DNA of 64,000 nucleotides from Dactylis glomerata (lineage: Eukaryota; Streptophyta; Magnoliopsida; Poales; Poaceae). The number at the start of each line of letters is the position of its first letter. Positions within the stretch are counted from its first letter, which is position 1. Below, piece by piece: positions 34,826-46,300 of the stretch. The translations under genes were made by a program, and so were the position numbers. Below the pieces are notes generated by a model that was given only the letters and a program-made list of their open reading frames with translations, made no database searches and was not told the DNA's origin. The DNA lies in contig QXEO01000247.1 of the NCBI GenBank assembly GCA_007115705.1, forward strand, positions 13,430,933-13,494,932. Direction: 5' to 3'.

Positions 34826-35390
34826 CGCTATCAATGCTTTCATCTCTGCCCGAAATATGGTGGCAATAGGCCGATTCGAATGTCGTATGTCAAATACGAC
34901 GATAAATCCACAGTTAGCAACACTAGATGGCTCGGTATTCGCATCAAGCGCGCTCTGCCGAGAGAATTTCTGTGCCTACGGCATGAAGTATTGCACCGAT
35001 GGACGCATTAGATACCTAGCAACTACTGGGCTTTGACCTGGGAAGTCCATACGCGGTGACGAGGGTTAACTCGACAAATGTCCAATATGAAGGACTTAGG
35101 ATCGGGGGAGTAGGGCGTCGGATGAACTCGAAGGTAAAATCAGTCAAACAAGGTGTGTATCAAAAGTAAACGTAAGAGTAAACTTGGCTTGCTTTCAATC
35201 TGTCCCTTACCATCCTCTCTTGGCCCCTATATATAGATGGCCACGTCTCAAGGATCGAGAGGGGTCTGACACAGATTACAATATTGACATACGACATGAA
35301 CTCGTATTTCGACTAGCATTACAATTGGGCCTAGCTTAATGGGCCTCAGGGGTACTTAACTGACGGGCTCTATTATCTATACCCTTGTCA
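34826..35390 (-). repeat. Probable 3' LTR portion of the Tat-like Gypsy element
   Basis: On the minus strand a polypurine tract CTCGGGGGCTAC (35402-35391) is followed by TGACAAGGGTATAG. This marks the start of a 3' LTR at 35390 running leftwards. A TATATATAG motif near 35227-35236 is placed as a promoter would be. The far end of the LTR was not located, and it may reach into or past the tandem array. Confidence 0.5.
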
Positions 35391-36620
35391 GTAGCCCCCG
35401 AGATTCTACCAGAATTGCAGATTTGGGTTGAATCTCAAATCTTTATTTCTTTGACTTGATCAATCTTTTGACTTCTTCTTCCTATATTCAAAAATAAACA
35501 CTTTTCATTATATCATTTCACAAGGAGTTTTGATGAACAAGCCTGACAACTCTGACGGATCAAGAGGCCAGTTAACTGTCGGAACAGAAACTTGTCACCT
35601 ACTTCAAATTCAATCCCCTTGGACTTGAATTCGGGAAACCGGTCAAACCCATTCTTTTGCCGCATTTAGGACTTACAAAAAATGAGTCCCAGTGGTTCTC
35701 AGGGTACCCAGTGCGTCCACCAGGATTTTCTTCGCGTCATAGACACGGATAATTTCTAGCAGAGCGCATCCATGTGCATATACCAGGCCACACATGGCAG
35801 ATCCTGGGGTCTTACCTTCATGATATATTTCAATCATGGCATTCAAGCTTTGTCGCGATGACGCAACTCAAGAATCATATGTCGCAGCCTTGTTTGACTG
35901 TTTCAGTTCTAAAAATATTCGGGTTATTCAACCTTGATTAATATAGACTCCCTCCCGATGGGAGTAATGATGTTGTCCAAGTCTTCTTTCGCCTTCTTTG
36001 CTTTCTTTATGGGAGTAGCCCCTGAGGCTTATAGTCGAAAACTTGTTTCGAGTATAGGCTCAAATAAATCGTCCTTCTTTGATCATCAGATAATATCTTA
36101 TGTGATAATACCGTCGGGTGCGCAGCCAGCGCTCCCGATGGGAGTAGCCCCCGAGCCTATAGTCGAATATTTCCGGGTATAGACTCAAAAAATGAGTTTC
36201 CTTCCTTGATGCCTCTGTATCTTTCATAACAATTTTTTGTCGACTTCCTTGGTCATCATCAATACGCAAAATGTCATACCAGACTTCTGCTGAATTTTTC
36301 CCTATGAGTGTCCACAATTGTCACGTTCTTATTTTCCCGTTACTCGAATTCTCGTGACGTCATTAGTAGAATCACTCTGTATGTGATTTGACTGGGCGCT
36401 GACCGTTGCTTGTGGGCAGCGCGGTAATTTTACAGTTTTCCTGCCCGTTAGTGGGCTGCCGTTTCCGCTCCTGGTGCCACGTCTCAGCCCACGTTCCTTC
36501 ATCGGGAAGTTTTATAAGGGGGAGAGTGGGGTTTTTACTGTTTACCAGTTCCTCGCTTCTTCTGCCACCACCATTGCTGCAATCCTTGTGCGCTGCTGAG
36601 CTCCTGCATAGCCCCCGCGC
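35391..36620 (-). other. 3' untranslated part of the Tat-like element and promoter of its antisense gene
   Basis: Two diverged repeats around CGATGGGAGTAGCCCC-GAG-CTATAGTCGAA occur near 35998 and 36135, with a third partial copy near 35955. A TATA-like TTTTATAAGGGG at about 36508 precedes the plus-strand gene at 36665. No coding sequence. Confidence 0.45.
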
Positions 36621-36664
36621 ATAACTCGTAGATGCGCGTCAAGAGCCTTGCCCACAAGAATCAG

Positions 36665-39370
36665 ATGGGGGAGAAGAAGATCACCAACTCATCGACCAGC
36701 TGGGTGCTGTCGGAATTCTCGCAAACCGATCTCACCAAGGCCCAAACTGATGGTCTCATCGCCGACGGGGACCAGGTCGTCTTCCCCAGCACTGAGCGCA
36801 TCCCCAAGCCCCCGAGCGGCTACCGGGTGATGTTATTTGCCTTCCTTTTACGCGGTCTATCTTTCCCTGCCCACGAGTTTCTCTGTGGGCTTCTCTTTGT
36901 GTACGGTGTGCAGCTTCACCAGCTCACACCAAACTCGATTCTACACATTGCTTGCTTTGTCACTCTTTGCGAGTCTTTTCTGGGGATCGAACCCCATTGG
37001 ATTCTTAAATTTCTCTTTCGCCTCCGCCCTAGTGTTGCTTTGTCGAAGAAACCTGAGCTGGGCGGGGCTGTTATTTCCGCCAGCTCTGAGGTTCATTATT
37101 TGGAGTTTACCATGGCTGCCTCAGTGCAAGGTTGGAAGAAAAAAAATGGTTTTACATCAAAGACCAGAAAAACTCTTCTTGTGACCATTACGGCATTGCC
37201 CCTTTTGATGCCAACCAAGACCTGAAGAAGTTGTCATCGTGGGATTCGCCTCCCACGGAAGCTGAGATGGAAGACATCAAGCCACTGCTAACTCGCATCC
37301 AGGCTCTGAAGAGTGGAAGTGGGGGTGCGCTGTCAGGGACTTAGCTGATGTCGTTCTTTCTCCAACGGCGAGTCCAACCTCTTCAGCATCGGATTTCCAA
37401 ACTTTGGTCATATTCTAGCTTGAAAGATTCTTCTCGAGTATCTGAAGAAGACATAGATAAAAAGGATCTCGACAAGCGAGTCAGATCTCTGACTACTCTC
37501 ACCAAAGATCATGATATTCCAGCATTAGCCGCCGATTTCTTTGACTCCGAGCGTCCCTTGCCTTCGATACGCGTGTTTTCACTCACAAATTTCATTCGCC
37601 TTGCTCTTGTAACGTTGCTACTTTGCTGATAGTTTTGTGGCTTTATTTTTTGCAGGGCCATAAATTCCTTGTTTCTCATCCTCCTCTGCCAGAGGAAGGA
37701 CCTATTCAGGCTGATCCTGTTTCTGTTACGTCCGAAGCCCCCGAGGCCGAGGAAAGCCAGGATGGAGATGATGCCGAATATTCACTAGAGGGAACTAGCT
37801 CGACTATGTCGCCTCCTCCTGCTCATTCAAAAGATCCTAGTCTCGATAGAAAGAGGAAGCGTGCTGAAGAGCTCATTTCTTCGAGTACCTCCACTTCCAA
37901 AACTGCTATCGGGGAGCCTTCTGCTCCAAATGAGGATGATGAACTTTTCGACCTTTTAGACTCGTGAGTTTTTGCTGACTCGAAATTTTATTTTTTACTT
38001 TCTTCTTTTCTTTCGGCTTACGCGAAGTCTTTGCTTTTTTATTCCTTTTGCAGTGACAACGAGAAACCAAAAGGGAAAACTGGCACTGCTCCCGTTGTTG
38101 ATACTCCTGCTTAAAATAAACCGCCCTCTCCAGAGGCCGGTGCGGTGGTGAAGTTGCCAGAGGCCCCTGCTAAGAAGGGTAACTCTCGTGCTTCTAAGCG
38201 TCTGAAGAAAGCAGCTGCGATTAGCACTTCCCTTGATACTCATCGACCGGTGACTTCTGGTGATGATGTAAGTACTTCTCCCTGCAGCTCGTTCTTTGAA
38301 TTGTTTAGCTTTTTCCGCTCATATTTTCCTTTTATAGATTTTCATGAAGAAGTTCGTCTCTTTGGGCACTGAATGCGTCGAGTTCCTGAAAGCTGCTCGA
38401 GCTTCCCAGGGTAAACTTCTTTACTATGTTATGCCTTCTGCCTGTCTTGCTGATTTGCTCCTGATTCTCTACTTGACTTTATTTTTCCTTTTGCCATGAT
38501 GTAGATGCTTTGGCAATGGCCAATGCTCGTATAGCGTCCCTTGAAGCCGAACTTGAAGCTTCCCAAAAAGCCTGGGATGTTGCCACTGCCGCTAAGGCCA
38601 CTGCTGAGAAATCTGCTAAAGCAGCAACGACCAAGGCGAAGAAAGCGGAAAAGGCACTTGCTGAAGCTAACTAGGGGCGCATTCAGAGAGAGGAAGCCAT
38701 CACTAAGCGTTTGAACCAAGTTTCGGCTCTTGCTGGTGGTAATTATCTTTCTGCTCTTTTCATTGTCTGCTTGCTCATCTTGCTGACGGTCACTTATTTT
38801 TCCTTTTTGTTTCTGCTTGCAGAGAAAATTGGGGTATCTTTGGCTCCGTTGCAGACAGTTGATGAAGATCATCTCATGGCAGTGGTGAATTTGCTTGAGT
38901 TTCACTGGATATCTGTCCAGGAAGTCCTCGAGCTGACTCGCCGCGTGCTAACGCGGATCTTTGTCGGGTTGTGGCCGAAGAAGAAAGCCGATATGCCCGC
39001 TGTTGACCTCAAGAAGCTTGCCGCCGTCTTCGACACCGCTGAAGATCCTATCTTGTCGATGAAGAGCCGTTCGGTGAAACGGGGCGCCGAAGGGGATATT
39101 GCCCTTGCCTATTCACACGGCGAGGAGGTTGATTGGGAGAAGGTTAGCTCTTCTCGCGGTCGACCTCTTTCGGAGTTGCTGGGTTTCTATAAGAAGGCGA
39201 AGAAATACGTGCCAGGCATTGTGTCAATTATCACTCCTTCGGCGGCTTCTTCGACTTCTACGCTAGCTTCTTCGACTCCTGCGACAAGTGGGTCGATCCC
39301 TCCGCCAAACGCTGGTGCTACCTCTTCCGCTCATACTTCTGCCACGGAGCCTGATGCTGAGGTGGTGTAG
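36665..39370 (+). pseudogene. Multi-exon antisense gene of a Tat-like Gypsy element, decayed
   Basis: The gene runs opposite to the gag-protease at 40.98-42.3 kb. Exon 1 starts at ATG 36665 (MGEKKITNSSTSWVLSEFS) and holds the same domain as 32057-31323 (FAFLLRGLSF, ILHIACFVTLCESFLGIEPHW). Further exons fit at 37656-37963, 38054-38267, 38338-38410, 38505-38738 (coiled coil, Ala/Lys-rich) and 38823-39370, each with GT/AG-like borders. Damage: a frameshift in an A-run at 37138-37145, TAG at 37342-37344, an expected donor reading AT instead of GT near 37567, TAA at 38112-38114, and TAG at 38672-38674. The conserved exon structure implies it was once expressed and spliced. Its role in the element is unknown. 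Confidence 0.6.
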
Positions 39371-39540
39371 ACTTAGTCTTCCCTTGTAGTCTTCATTTCT
39401 TTTGGTGTAGTGAGCTTATTTATATTTTGCCCGAGAACCAATCAGAGGACTTGTACTCTTTGTAAATACTTTTCCTTTATGAAATGTCGTGCTTGATTGA
39501 GTTTTTGAGATGTTTTCTTTTTCTTTCTGTTGGCTTCTAG

Positions 39541-40474
39541 CCTGTGCATGCTGGTGGGTCGCCAGGTCGTGGTCGCGACTCACCGCCCGCCGATATGTTC
39601 GACTCCGGAGCTCCTTCACCTCCTCGTTCTTCTTGTCGATGTACTGAATATTCGTCGAGGATTTCGGACCTCGAAGGGCGTTTATCTTTGATGAAGCGTC
39701 AGGCAAGGATTGCTTTGGACAAGGCCAACAAATCTTGCGGCTTTATGAAACAGATATCCACACTTGAGGATAAAGTGTCGGGTCTGGTGGCCAGAATCGT
39801 GCATCTTGAAGAATGCGACTCCTTTCTTGTTGGTATCATTGAGTCTGTATGTGAGATGTTGCGATGTAAGGTTTCTTGCAGCCTTTCTCTTTTTCCCTTT
39901 ACTCCGCTATTGTGGGTTAATATTCTTTCGTACCTCAGGTACTTGCCTGGACCTTGTTGGTGAAACACGTCGGGTTTCTGAACGAACCGCGGCTCTCGAG
40001 AAAGCATCACAGGGAACTGACAGTTTGTGGTCTGATCCCCGGTGCCGTCGTGCCATTGTGCTTCTTCAAGATCATGCTCAGCATATTGGGGAAGCGATTG
40101 ATGGTTGTCAGGCATCTTTGACAACCATGTACTCTGTTATGCTCCCCCGCAACCCACTGCCGAGGGATTTTAGACAGTTGCTCGAGACCTTCAGGACAAG
40201 CCAGCGGGTTCATCTTTTGATAAAGCTCAATTTGATTGCTGGTGCAAATTTTACCCTTGGATGGATGCGAAAGTGGCATCCAAGGCTTAATTACGACTCG
40301 ATCTCGGAAGGGTTGCCTCCAGGGCGTGCTACGCTTGGTGTCCATATGGATGCCACACTGCAGCCGGCGAGGAGGATTATTTCAAGGTTACTGCAGGAGG
40401 ACACGAGGTTTTTCCGCGAGCATCACTACTTTAACCCATTCAACGTCGACGACTCAGATCGGCCAAAAGTATAG
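39541..40474 (+). pseudogene. Second antisense gene or 3' exons of the Tat-like element (coiled-coil protein)
   Basis: An acceptor-like TTCTAG at 39535-39540 opens a frame with a coiled-coil region (ISDLEGRLSLMKRQARIAL). It ends at a GT donor at 39866. The acceptor CTCAG at 39934-39938 rejoins the frame exactly (CLDLVGETRRVSE...) and runs to a stop at 40472-40474. The last part contains MRKWHPRLNYDSISEG and HYFNPFNVDDSD. No stop interrupts the two exons. It may be a separate gene starting at the in-frame ATG near 39592, or downstream exons of the gene ending at 39370. I do not know a function for it. Confidence 0.5.
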
Positions 40475-40738
40475 CATGTTGCTGTGTATATACTTTGTAT
40501 GTAAGACTCGAAAGTTCCCGCCAGAAAATTTCTCGAGGCGTTCCTTGCTTAGTGCGTTTGCCATGATTTCGTTTGAGATAATGGAGATACGTAAACTCGA
40601 ATAGGAGGAACTTTGTCTTTATTTATGCTTATAATGTAAGATACATGGGGTGTCCCAAGAGATCCGGCCAATGACCTGTGTTCTGGATCTAGAGGGCATT
40701 GCCCTAGAATAGCTCGTGGCTTTTACAGCCTTATTTTT

Positions 40739-42304
40739 CTACTCTACTTTTTTGGTGTACTTGTCGCCTATGTCACCGAGGTCTTTTCTTCTTCTCCTGT
40801 AGGTTTCTCTTGGTCTGACGACTGTACCCGCGGTTTTTTCACCTCTGGCCCTGCTGGGTGCCCTTTGAGTTGTTGTGCGATTCCTGTAGTCATGCTTTTT
40901 GCCTTGTCTTTGGATTCTCCGTGGCTTGCCATCATGCCGAAGTTTTGGGCCATCTTGTGAAATTCCTTGTCGCATAGATCCTATAGCTCAAACCTTCCTT
41001 TTACTGTGATAATTCCATTGGATCCTGACATTTTTAGTACCAGGTACGTATAGTGAGGTACTGCCATGAATCGCGAAAACGCGGGTCGCTCGAGGATCAC
41101 GTGATATTGTGATGGCCAGTCCATGACTTCGAAGTTGAGCTTCTCTCTTCTGTAGTTTTGTCGATTCCCGAAGCAAACGTTGAGTGCTATTCGACCTAGT
41201 GGATAGTTGGCGCTCCCTGGGACGATTCCGTGGAAGGAACAGTCAGTTGGTTTCAGGAACTCTAATGAGATGTGCATTGCTCGTAGAGTCTTCGCGTATA
41301 TAAGATTTATTCCGCTTCCTGCATCCATAAATACTCTGTCGACGTCGTATGTCCTGATTTGGGCTTTGAGTACCAGAGGCATGTTTCCTGGCCGAGGTAC
41401 TGTTATGGGGTGATCATCCCTGCTGAATTCTATGGGTTGCTCCGACCAGTGTAGATATTCTGTTGTTGCTGGAGGCGAAGTTACTGCGAGGTTAACTTGG
41501 CGAGTTATGCTTTTCTCCTCTTTGTTCGACTTTGGAACTGGTTGTATCATTGCTGTGATGTGCCCCTTAGATGGAACATATCCTCCATCATCGTCGCGTC
41601 CCTGGTTTGGCTGGTCTTGACCTTGAGGAACTCCATTGTTTCCTTATTGATTTGCAGGCACGTTGTTTGTGTTCCCTTCGTATCCTTTCCTTTTTTGCTT
41701 CGGCTTGCTTGTTTAGTGCCGTCTCCTGGAATTTCAAGAACGTCGTGCAACCTTTCATCGCGTGTCTGGATACTCGTTTCCCATCAACGAACGTGGAGTG
41801 TATGTGGCATGCTCCGTTTAGCATATCCTCTGGTGATGGGTTGTACTCTCTGGGTTCTTTTGTCTGAAATTTTTTGCTGCTCCCGTAGTCTTCTTTTCCA
41901 TAATTACGGTATCCTGAGCTTCTCTGGTCGTTCCCTTGGTAACTATTGTCTTTGTATCATGCGGCTACTTGGCTGTGGGAGCCATAGTTATCGTAATTGC
42001 TGGATATCCTCCTTTGGCCTCCATATCTGTTTCCTCTATCATCCTCTGGTGATCGTGTCTGTTTGTTGTTGCACGCATCTTCTCCATCTGCGAACCTGTT
42101 TGCTATATCCATTAAATCTGATACTGTTTTCGGCTTTATTCTGCCCATCTCTTCCACTAGGTCTCCTCGCCGCAACCCAAGTGTGAATGCATCTATTGCT
42201 CTTTCGTCTGAGACTTCGACTTCTGAGTTTTTGATAACGCTCCACCTTTGGATATACGCTCTTAATGTCTCATAGACGAGGACGAAAGTTATCTTTACGC
42301 CCAT
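40739..42304 (-). pseudogene. Truncated gag-protease of a Tat-like Gypsy element, frameshifted, no RT
   Basis: The minus strand contains the end of a gag domain (ETLRAYIQRWSVIKNS...DAFTLGLRRGDLVEEMGRIKP, 42275-42130). A Cys/His piece follows (CHIHSTFVDGKRVSRHAMKGC, about 41815-41755), then an aspartic protease with VFMDAGSGINLIYAKTL and YPLGRIALNVCFG (41340-41160). The first half of gag is missing: homology stops near 42280, so the 5' LTR side is lost. Pieces lie in different frames. After the protease (stop near 40981) only a Lys/Arg-rich stretch follows, and then the antisense genes. Reverse transcriptase and integrase are absent. Confidence 0.65.
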
Positions 42305-42460
42305 TTGAACGATATGACCATAAGGGGAACCATAGAATATAGTACTCGAATGGTGGTCAACCTAGCGACAATTCAATAGGTGTTGAAGTAATATTTGCCT
42401 TCTTTCAATGTATCTTTTGTTACAAGGCACGCCATGTAATTTTCAATAGTACCATCATGC

Positions 42461-42560
42461 CACTACTAGGAAAACTCTTATAAGGTTTAACCTGTTGGTG
42501 GCTCACCATTCTGGTGCCACGCTGTTGTCACGTGCAGCGGCGTGCAAAACACTGCCATAT
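42461..42560 (+). mobile_element. CACTA transposon terminus (fragment)
   Basis: CACTACTAGGAAAA is a typical grass CACTA terminus. It is followed by subterminal-looking sequence with repeated GGTG/CACG motifs. The opposite end (…TTTTCCTAGTAGTG) was not found nearby, so this is a fragment or its partner lies elsewhere. It sits just upstream of the kinase pseudogene. Confidence 0.45.
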
Positions 42561-42775
42561 CATTGACCTAAATGTTCTTTTTTTGAAATTTATGTACTTT
42601 CCTCCATAGTGTGCTTTAATTTTAAGAAAAATGTCCGATCATTAAGATGTAAATGTGGCGTGACAAGAGATTTTTTGACTTTGAAGAAATACATGTATTG
42701 TCATGTTATCGTTCCATTATTGAAACTTCAGAATGTACTACCTTAAAATTGTGAACTTTATGTGTTCATTGACAG

Positions 42776-45026
42776 ATACAAAGACAAAAAACAAAGGACT
42801 AATTGCAGGGCTAGTTTCAGTTGGTATGTTTGTATTAGTTGCTATAGCCACATGGTTGGGCTACAGCGGATATTTGAAAAGGAAGATATCATCAAAAGAT
42901 GCAGAGATCCCTCTCGATGAAGTCATGGACACTGAGTTTGAGAAGGGGGCAGGGCCTCGGAGATTCAGGTATAGAGAATTGTCACGGGCGACACGGGGAT
43001 TCTCTGACAAGGAAAAGCTCGGCGAGGGCGGCTTCGGGGCAGTCTATCGAGGGTTGTTGCACGACCATGGGCATGTGGCTATCAAGAGAGTCTCTAAGAC
43101 TTCGAGCCAGGGGAGGAGGGAATACATCGCAGAAGTAACCATCATCGGCCGTCTCAGGCATCGAAACCTTGTCCAGCTTGTTGGATGGTGCCATAAAGCG
43201 AGCTCATGGCGAATGACAGCCTCGATGCCCATCTGTACAATTCAAAACAAGTCCTAACGTGGGCAGTCAGGTACGTAGTACAATTGATTTCAGTGCCTAT
43301 TTATCGGTCCAATAGTAAGTCTCATCTCATGTTAAATTAAGAGGTACGTAGAACACTTAGTTTAGACATGTGGAATCAAACAGTTGCATATATGTTGACC
43401 TAAAGTTGAAAAAATCGTTTCATTAACCAGTAAGTTTAGAAATGGTAAATCTCCAATGAATTTCAAGTGGGCATATATCTCTTTCTGAGCTGTTTGATGA
43501 ACATATGTTATTTACAGTGTTGGACGTCCCAAAATTCACTTTTGATATTGGCCTTCTGACATGACATGTACAGGCACAAGATCATTCTTGGCCTCGGGTC
43601 TGCGCTGACGTACCTGCACCAGGAGTGGGAGCAGTGTGTTGTGCACAGGGACATCAAGCCGAGCAACGTAATGCTTGACTCGTCGTTCAACGCCAAGCTA
43701 GCTGGGGGACTTCGGGCTCGCGCGCCTCGTCGACCATAGCCGTGGTACGCACACGACGTTGATGCTGGCCGGCACCAGGGGCTACATGGACCCCACGTAC
43801 GCGATGACCAGCAGGGCCAGCACCGACACAGACATGTACAGCTTTGGGGTCGTCCTCCTCGAGGTAACCTGCGGCAGGAGGCCCGTCGTCCTGCAAGAGG
43901 ACGACAGCAGGGTCGTGCTTATCGATTGGGTCTGGCAACTATATGGCAGGGGCACCCTCCTCGACGCCGCGGACAAGCGGCTGGATGGCGAGTCCGATTC
44001 CGACGAGCGCGAGATGGAGCGTGCGCTGGTCGTGGGTCTCTGGTGCGTGCACCCCGACTATGGCTTCAGGCCCTCCATCCGGCGAATTTTTGACACAGGA
44101 GACCACCTGCGCGAGTGAAACGCTAGAAAAGATCACCTGTGAAAAATTTTGTCAAAAAAGACCGACCCGTGGCACGTGTGGGCCAGTGCCCATGCCGCCA
44201 TCACCGTTGCCGGCACCCTGGCATTCGTAGCATTTTCGAATTTAGCTGTACTTTGGATGATGCAATGCATGCATGGATACCAACCGGCAATGCATATGCA
44301 TACGGTATTATGCAGTGGTTACGAGATCCCTATCAACTGGTACTAGTACTATGATCGAGGCAGCGACTGCATTACTATTCCCAGCGCCGAGTCGCTGACC
44401 AAAATTCATGCACGGGGGCGAACCCTGTCCCTCTTATCGTTTTCGATTATGTAGCTCTACAGACATATCCTTGTTCTTTCTAATTCCTTTCGTTGCAAAA
44501 TTAAGAAGTTATTATCAACATTCTCCTTTCCATGGATGAGGAAGAGCATGTGTGCCTACAGTCAATACGATGTACGACTACGAGTCATAGTACTACTAAA
44601 CGAGTATTACAGTGCTAGTGGTAGTGGTGCCGGCAACGGTGATGGCGGCATGGTGCCAGGGCAGGGGGTCTTTTTAGGTGGTCTTTTTTAGCATTTCGCA
44701 GGTGATCTTATGTGTCAAAAATTATCATCCGGCAAGCCATGAGCGTGCTCCAGTTCGAGGCGCCCCTTCCGGACCTCCCGCCGGAGATGCCGGTAGCGAC
44801 GTACGTGCCGCCTCGTGGAGGGTTCGCATCGAGCCACACATCGCTGACTGGGAGCTCTGGCACCGGCGGATACTTGTCAACAAGTGACCGGGCGGAGAAG
44901 AGCCGTACTTCTGCCACCGCTAAGGCTAGCGAATCAGACCGCCGGGACGACAGCATATTCAGTTCACGAACTACACGCCCTAGCATGATAGTATGTCCCT
45001 TCTTTTCTAGGAACTACACACCATAA
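42776..45026 (+). pseudogene. L-type lectin receptor kinase, kinase part only, disrupted
   Basis: Two exons, 42776-43270 and 43574 onward, match the copy at 61460-63050 in sequence and intron position. The first carries a membrane segment (GLIAGLVSVGMFVLVAIATWL) and the start of the kinase (LGEGGFGAVYRG, VAIKRV). The second carries HRDIKPSN and DFGLAR-type sequence, up to the C-terminal tail. Breaks: a 22-bp deletion at 43198, a 4-bp insertion (GCTAGCT) at about 43697-43700, and a 641-bp transposon at 44084-44724. No lectin domain lies upstream; that side has retroelement sequence. The intact copy of this family would be a plasma-membrane receptor binding carbohydrate or a related ligand and signalling through Ser/Thr phosphorylation. 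This one cannot make a kinase. Confidence 0.9.
44084..44724. mobile_element. MULE-like non-autonomous element with long inverted termini
   Basis: The left end GAATTTTTGACACAGGAGACC and the reversed right end AATTTTTGACACATAAGATC match. Similarity continues inward for about 130-150 bp with gaps, including a nearly exact inner pair around TGCCGCCATCACCGTTGCCG (left about 44193, right about 44635). Flanks are CCATCCGGC (44075-44083) and TCATCCGGC (44725-44733), eight of nine bases alike. Long termini plus a 9-bp duplication suit the Mutator superfamily. No transposase. Confidence 0.7.
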
Positions 45027-45640
45027 ACGACTGAGCAGTAAGCATGTTCGATGTGAAAAACTAGACTTTTTTCTAGAAAAACACCCCAGCTTCTATTATA
45101 ATAACTAACGGGAGGACCGTGCTTTGTTATGGGCTTTTGGTTATTTCTCACGCATCTATTTAAATGCCCATGATGTTGTCACAGAAAAGCAAACAGAGAT
45201 GACGATCAAAACATTACTGTAATTCACTTACATGTGCTAGTGTGCAACTTTTGGTTGTGCCGACCAATATCACATTATGCCTGCTTCATCTATATGGTGA
45301 TATTTCCTCGCCTCCCGATCAGAGATAGAGCACCTAGAAAGACACCAAGAAAACACACACAATGAGTGGGTGCCTAGTTATATTCAAGCTATTACACTGA
45401 GCTCTGATTGCCATCTAAAACTTAAATAGACCCACTAAGCTGAAGAATTATTGCTAAGGTATGGGAGCCATGATGAAAGCCACTACAGAAACAGTCCAGC
45501 AAATAGGCAAGGATTTGGAACTAACGACACCCAAACAATCAGTGTGCTTCATTATGTTGTTAAGATTTATCACATGAGCATCCAAATACAATCCAAATAA
45601 ATTTAAAGATACAAAATTAGTATCAGGTGCTACTCTATGC
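45027..45640. other. Gene-free interval 3' of the kinase pseudogene
   Basis: AT-rich, no coding signal that I can support. Confidence 0.5.
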
Positions 45641-45642
45641 TA

Positions 45643-45811
45643 CTCCCTCCGTTCCAAAATATAAGATGTTTTAACCTTTGTCTGACACTATGTATCTAAA
45701 AATGTTTTAGTATGTAGGTTGGAACAAAATGAGTGAACCTGCACACTAAAAGGCATCTAGATACATATGTGTAAAAATACTGAAACATCTTATATTTTAA
45801 AATAGAGGGAG
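45643..45811. mobile_element. Stowaway MITE
   Basis: Starts CTCCCTCCGTTCCAAAATAT and ends ATATTTTAAAATAGAGGGAG, inverted to each other, with TA on both sides (45641-45642 and 45812-45813). 169 bp, no coding. This is the standard Tc1/mariner-type MITE of grasses. Confidence 0.85.
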
Positions 45812-45954
45812 TAGTTAAAGATGAATAAATTCAACATAAGGTTACACTATAATTTGGAAGCTCTACTAAAATAGAAGTTATAAACAACCCAGGGCCATCC
45901 AGGATACATGCTAGTTATAATGGAAGGACATTACATGATGCAACTAATTGATCC

Positions 45955-46300
45955 GCAACAATGAATCCGGGAGGTCGCTCAATGGCCTGACAGTTGTGCA
46001 TTTTATCAAACACATGGTGTGCGTAAAATACATATTATATTGCACTAATACCTAGAGGAAGTGTTAGAAAATCAATCAGCTGCCAGATGCCGCGGATTGG
46101 CTCATCGATTCGTGCATGCCCACTATCATGATGCAGAATTTGATCCGGAAAAAATCGCCTGAAATTTGTACGAACCAACTTGCATCAATGAATCCAGGAG
46201 ATTGCTCAATGGCCTGGCAGTTGTTCATTTTATGAAAAACATGGTGTGCATTACAGATTATACTTATATCTAGAGGAAGTGTCAGCAAATCAATTCCTAG
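45955..46300 (+). repeat. Diverged direct repeat of about 120 bp, period about 230 bp
   Basis: CAATGAATCCGGGAGGTCGC with CTCAATGGCCTGACAGTTG and ATACCTAGAGGAAGTGT (from 45958) recurs as CAATGAATCCAGGAGATTGC, CTCAATGGCCTGGCAGTTG and ATATCTAGAGGAAGTGT (from 46187). No function is evident. Confidence 0.6.

Noticed and set aside
34142..35036. Several ORFs of 67-194 codons on both strands
   Set aside because: They are translations of the 61-bp tandem array; the period is not a multiple of 3 and the unit lacks stops.
43196..43200. 22-bp deletion explained by recombination between the two CGAGCTC motifs
   Set aside because: The deleted segment also removes CTGA before the first motif, so a simple repeat-mediated deletion does not fit. 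Only the deletion itself is reported.
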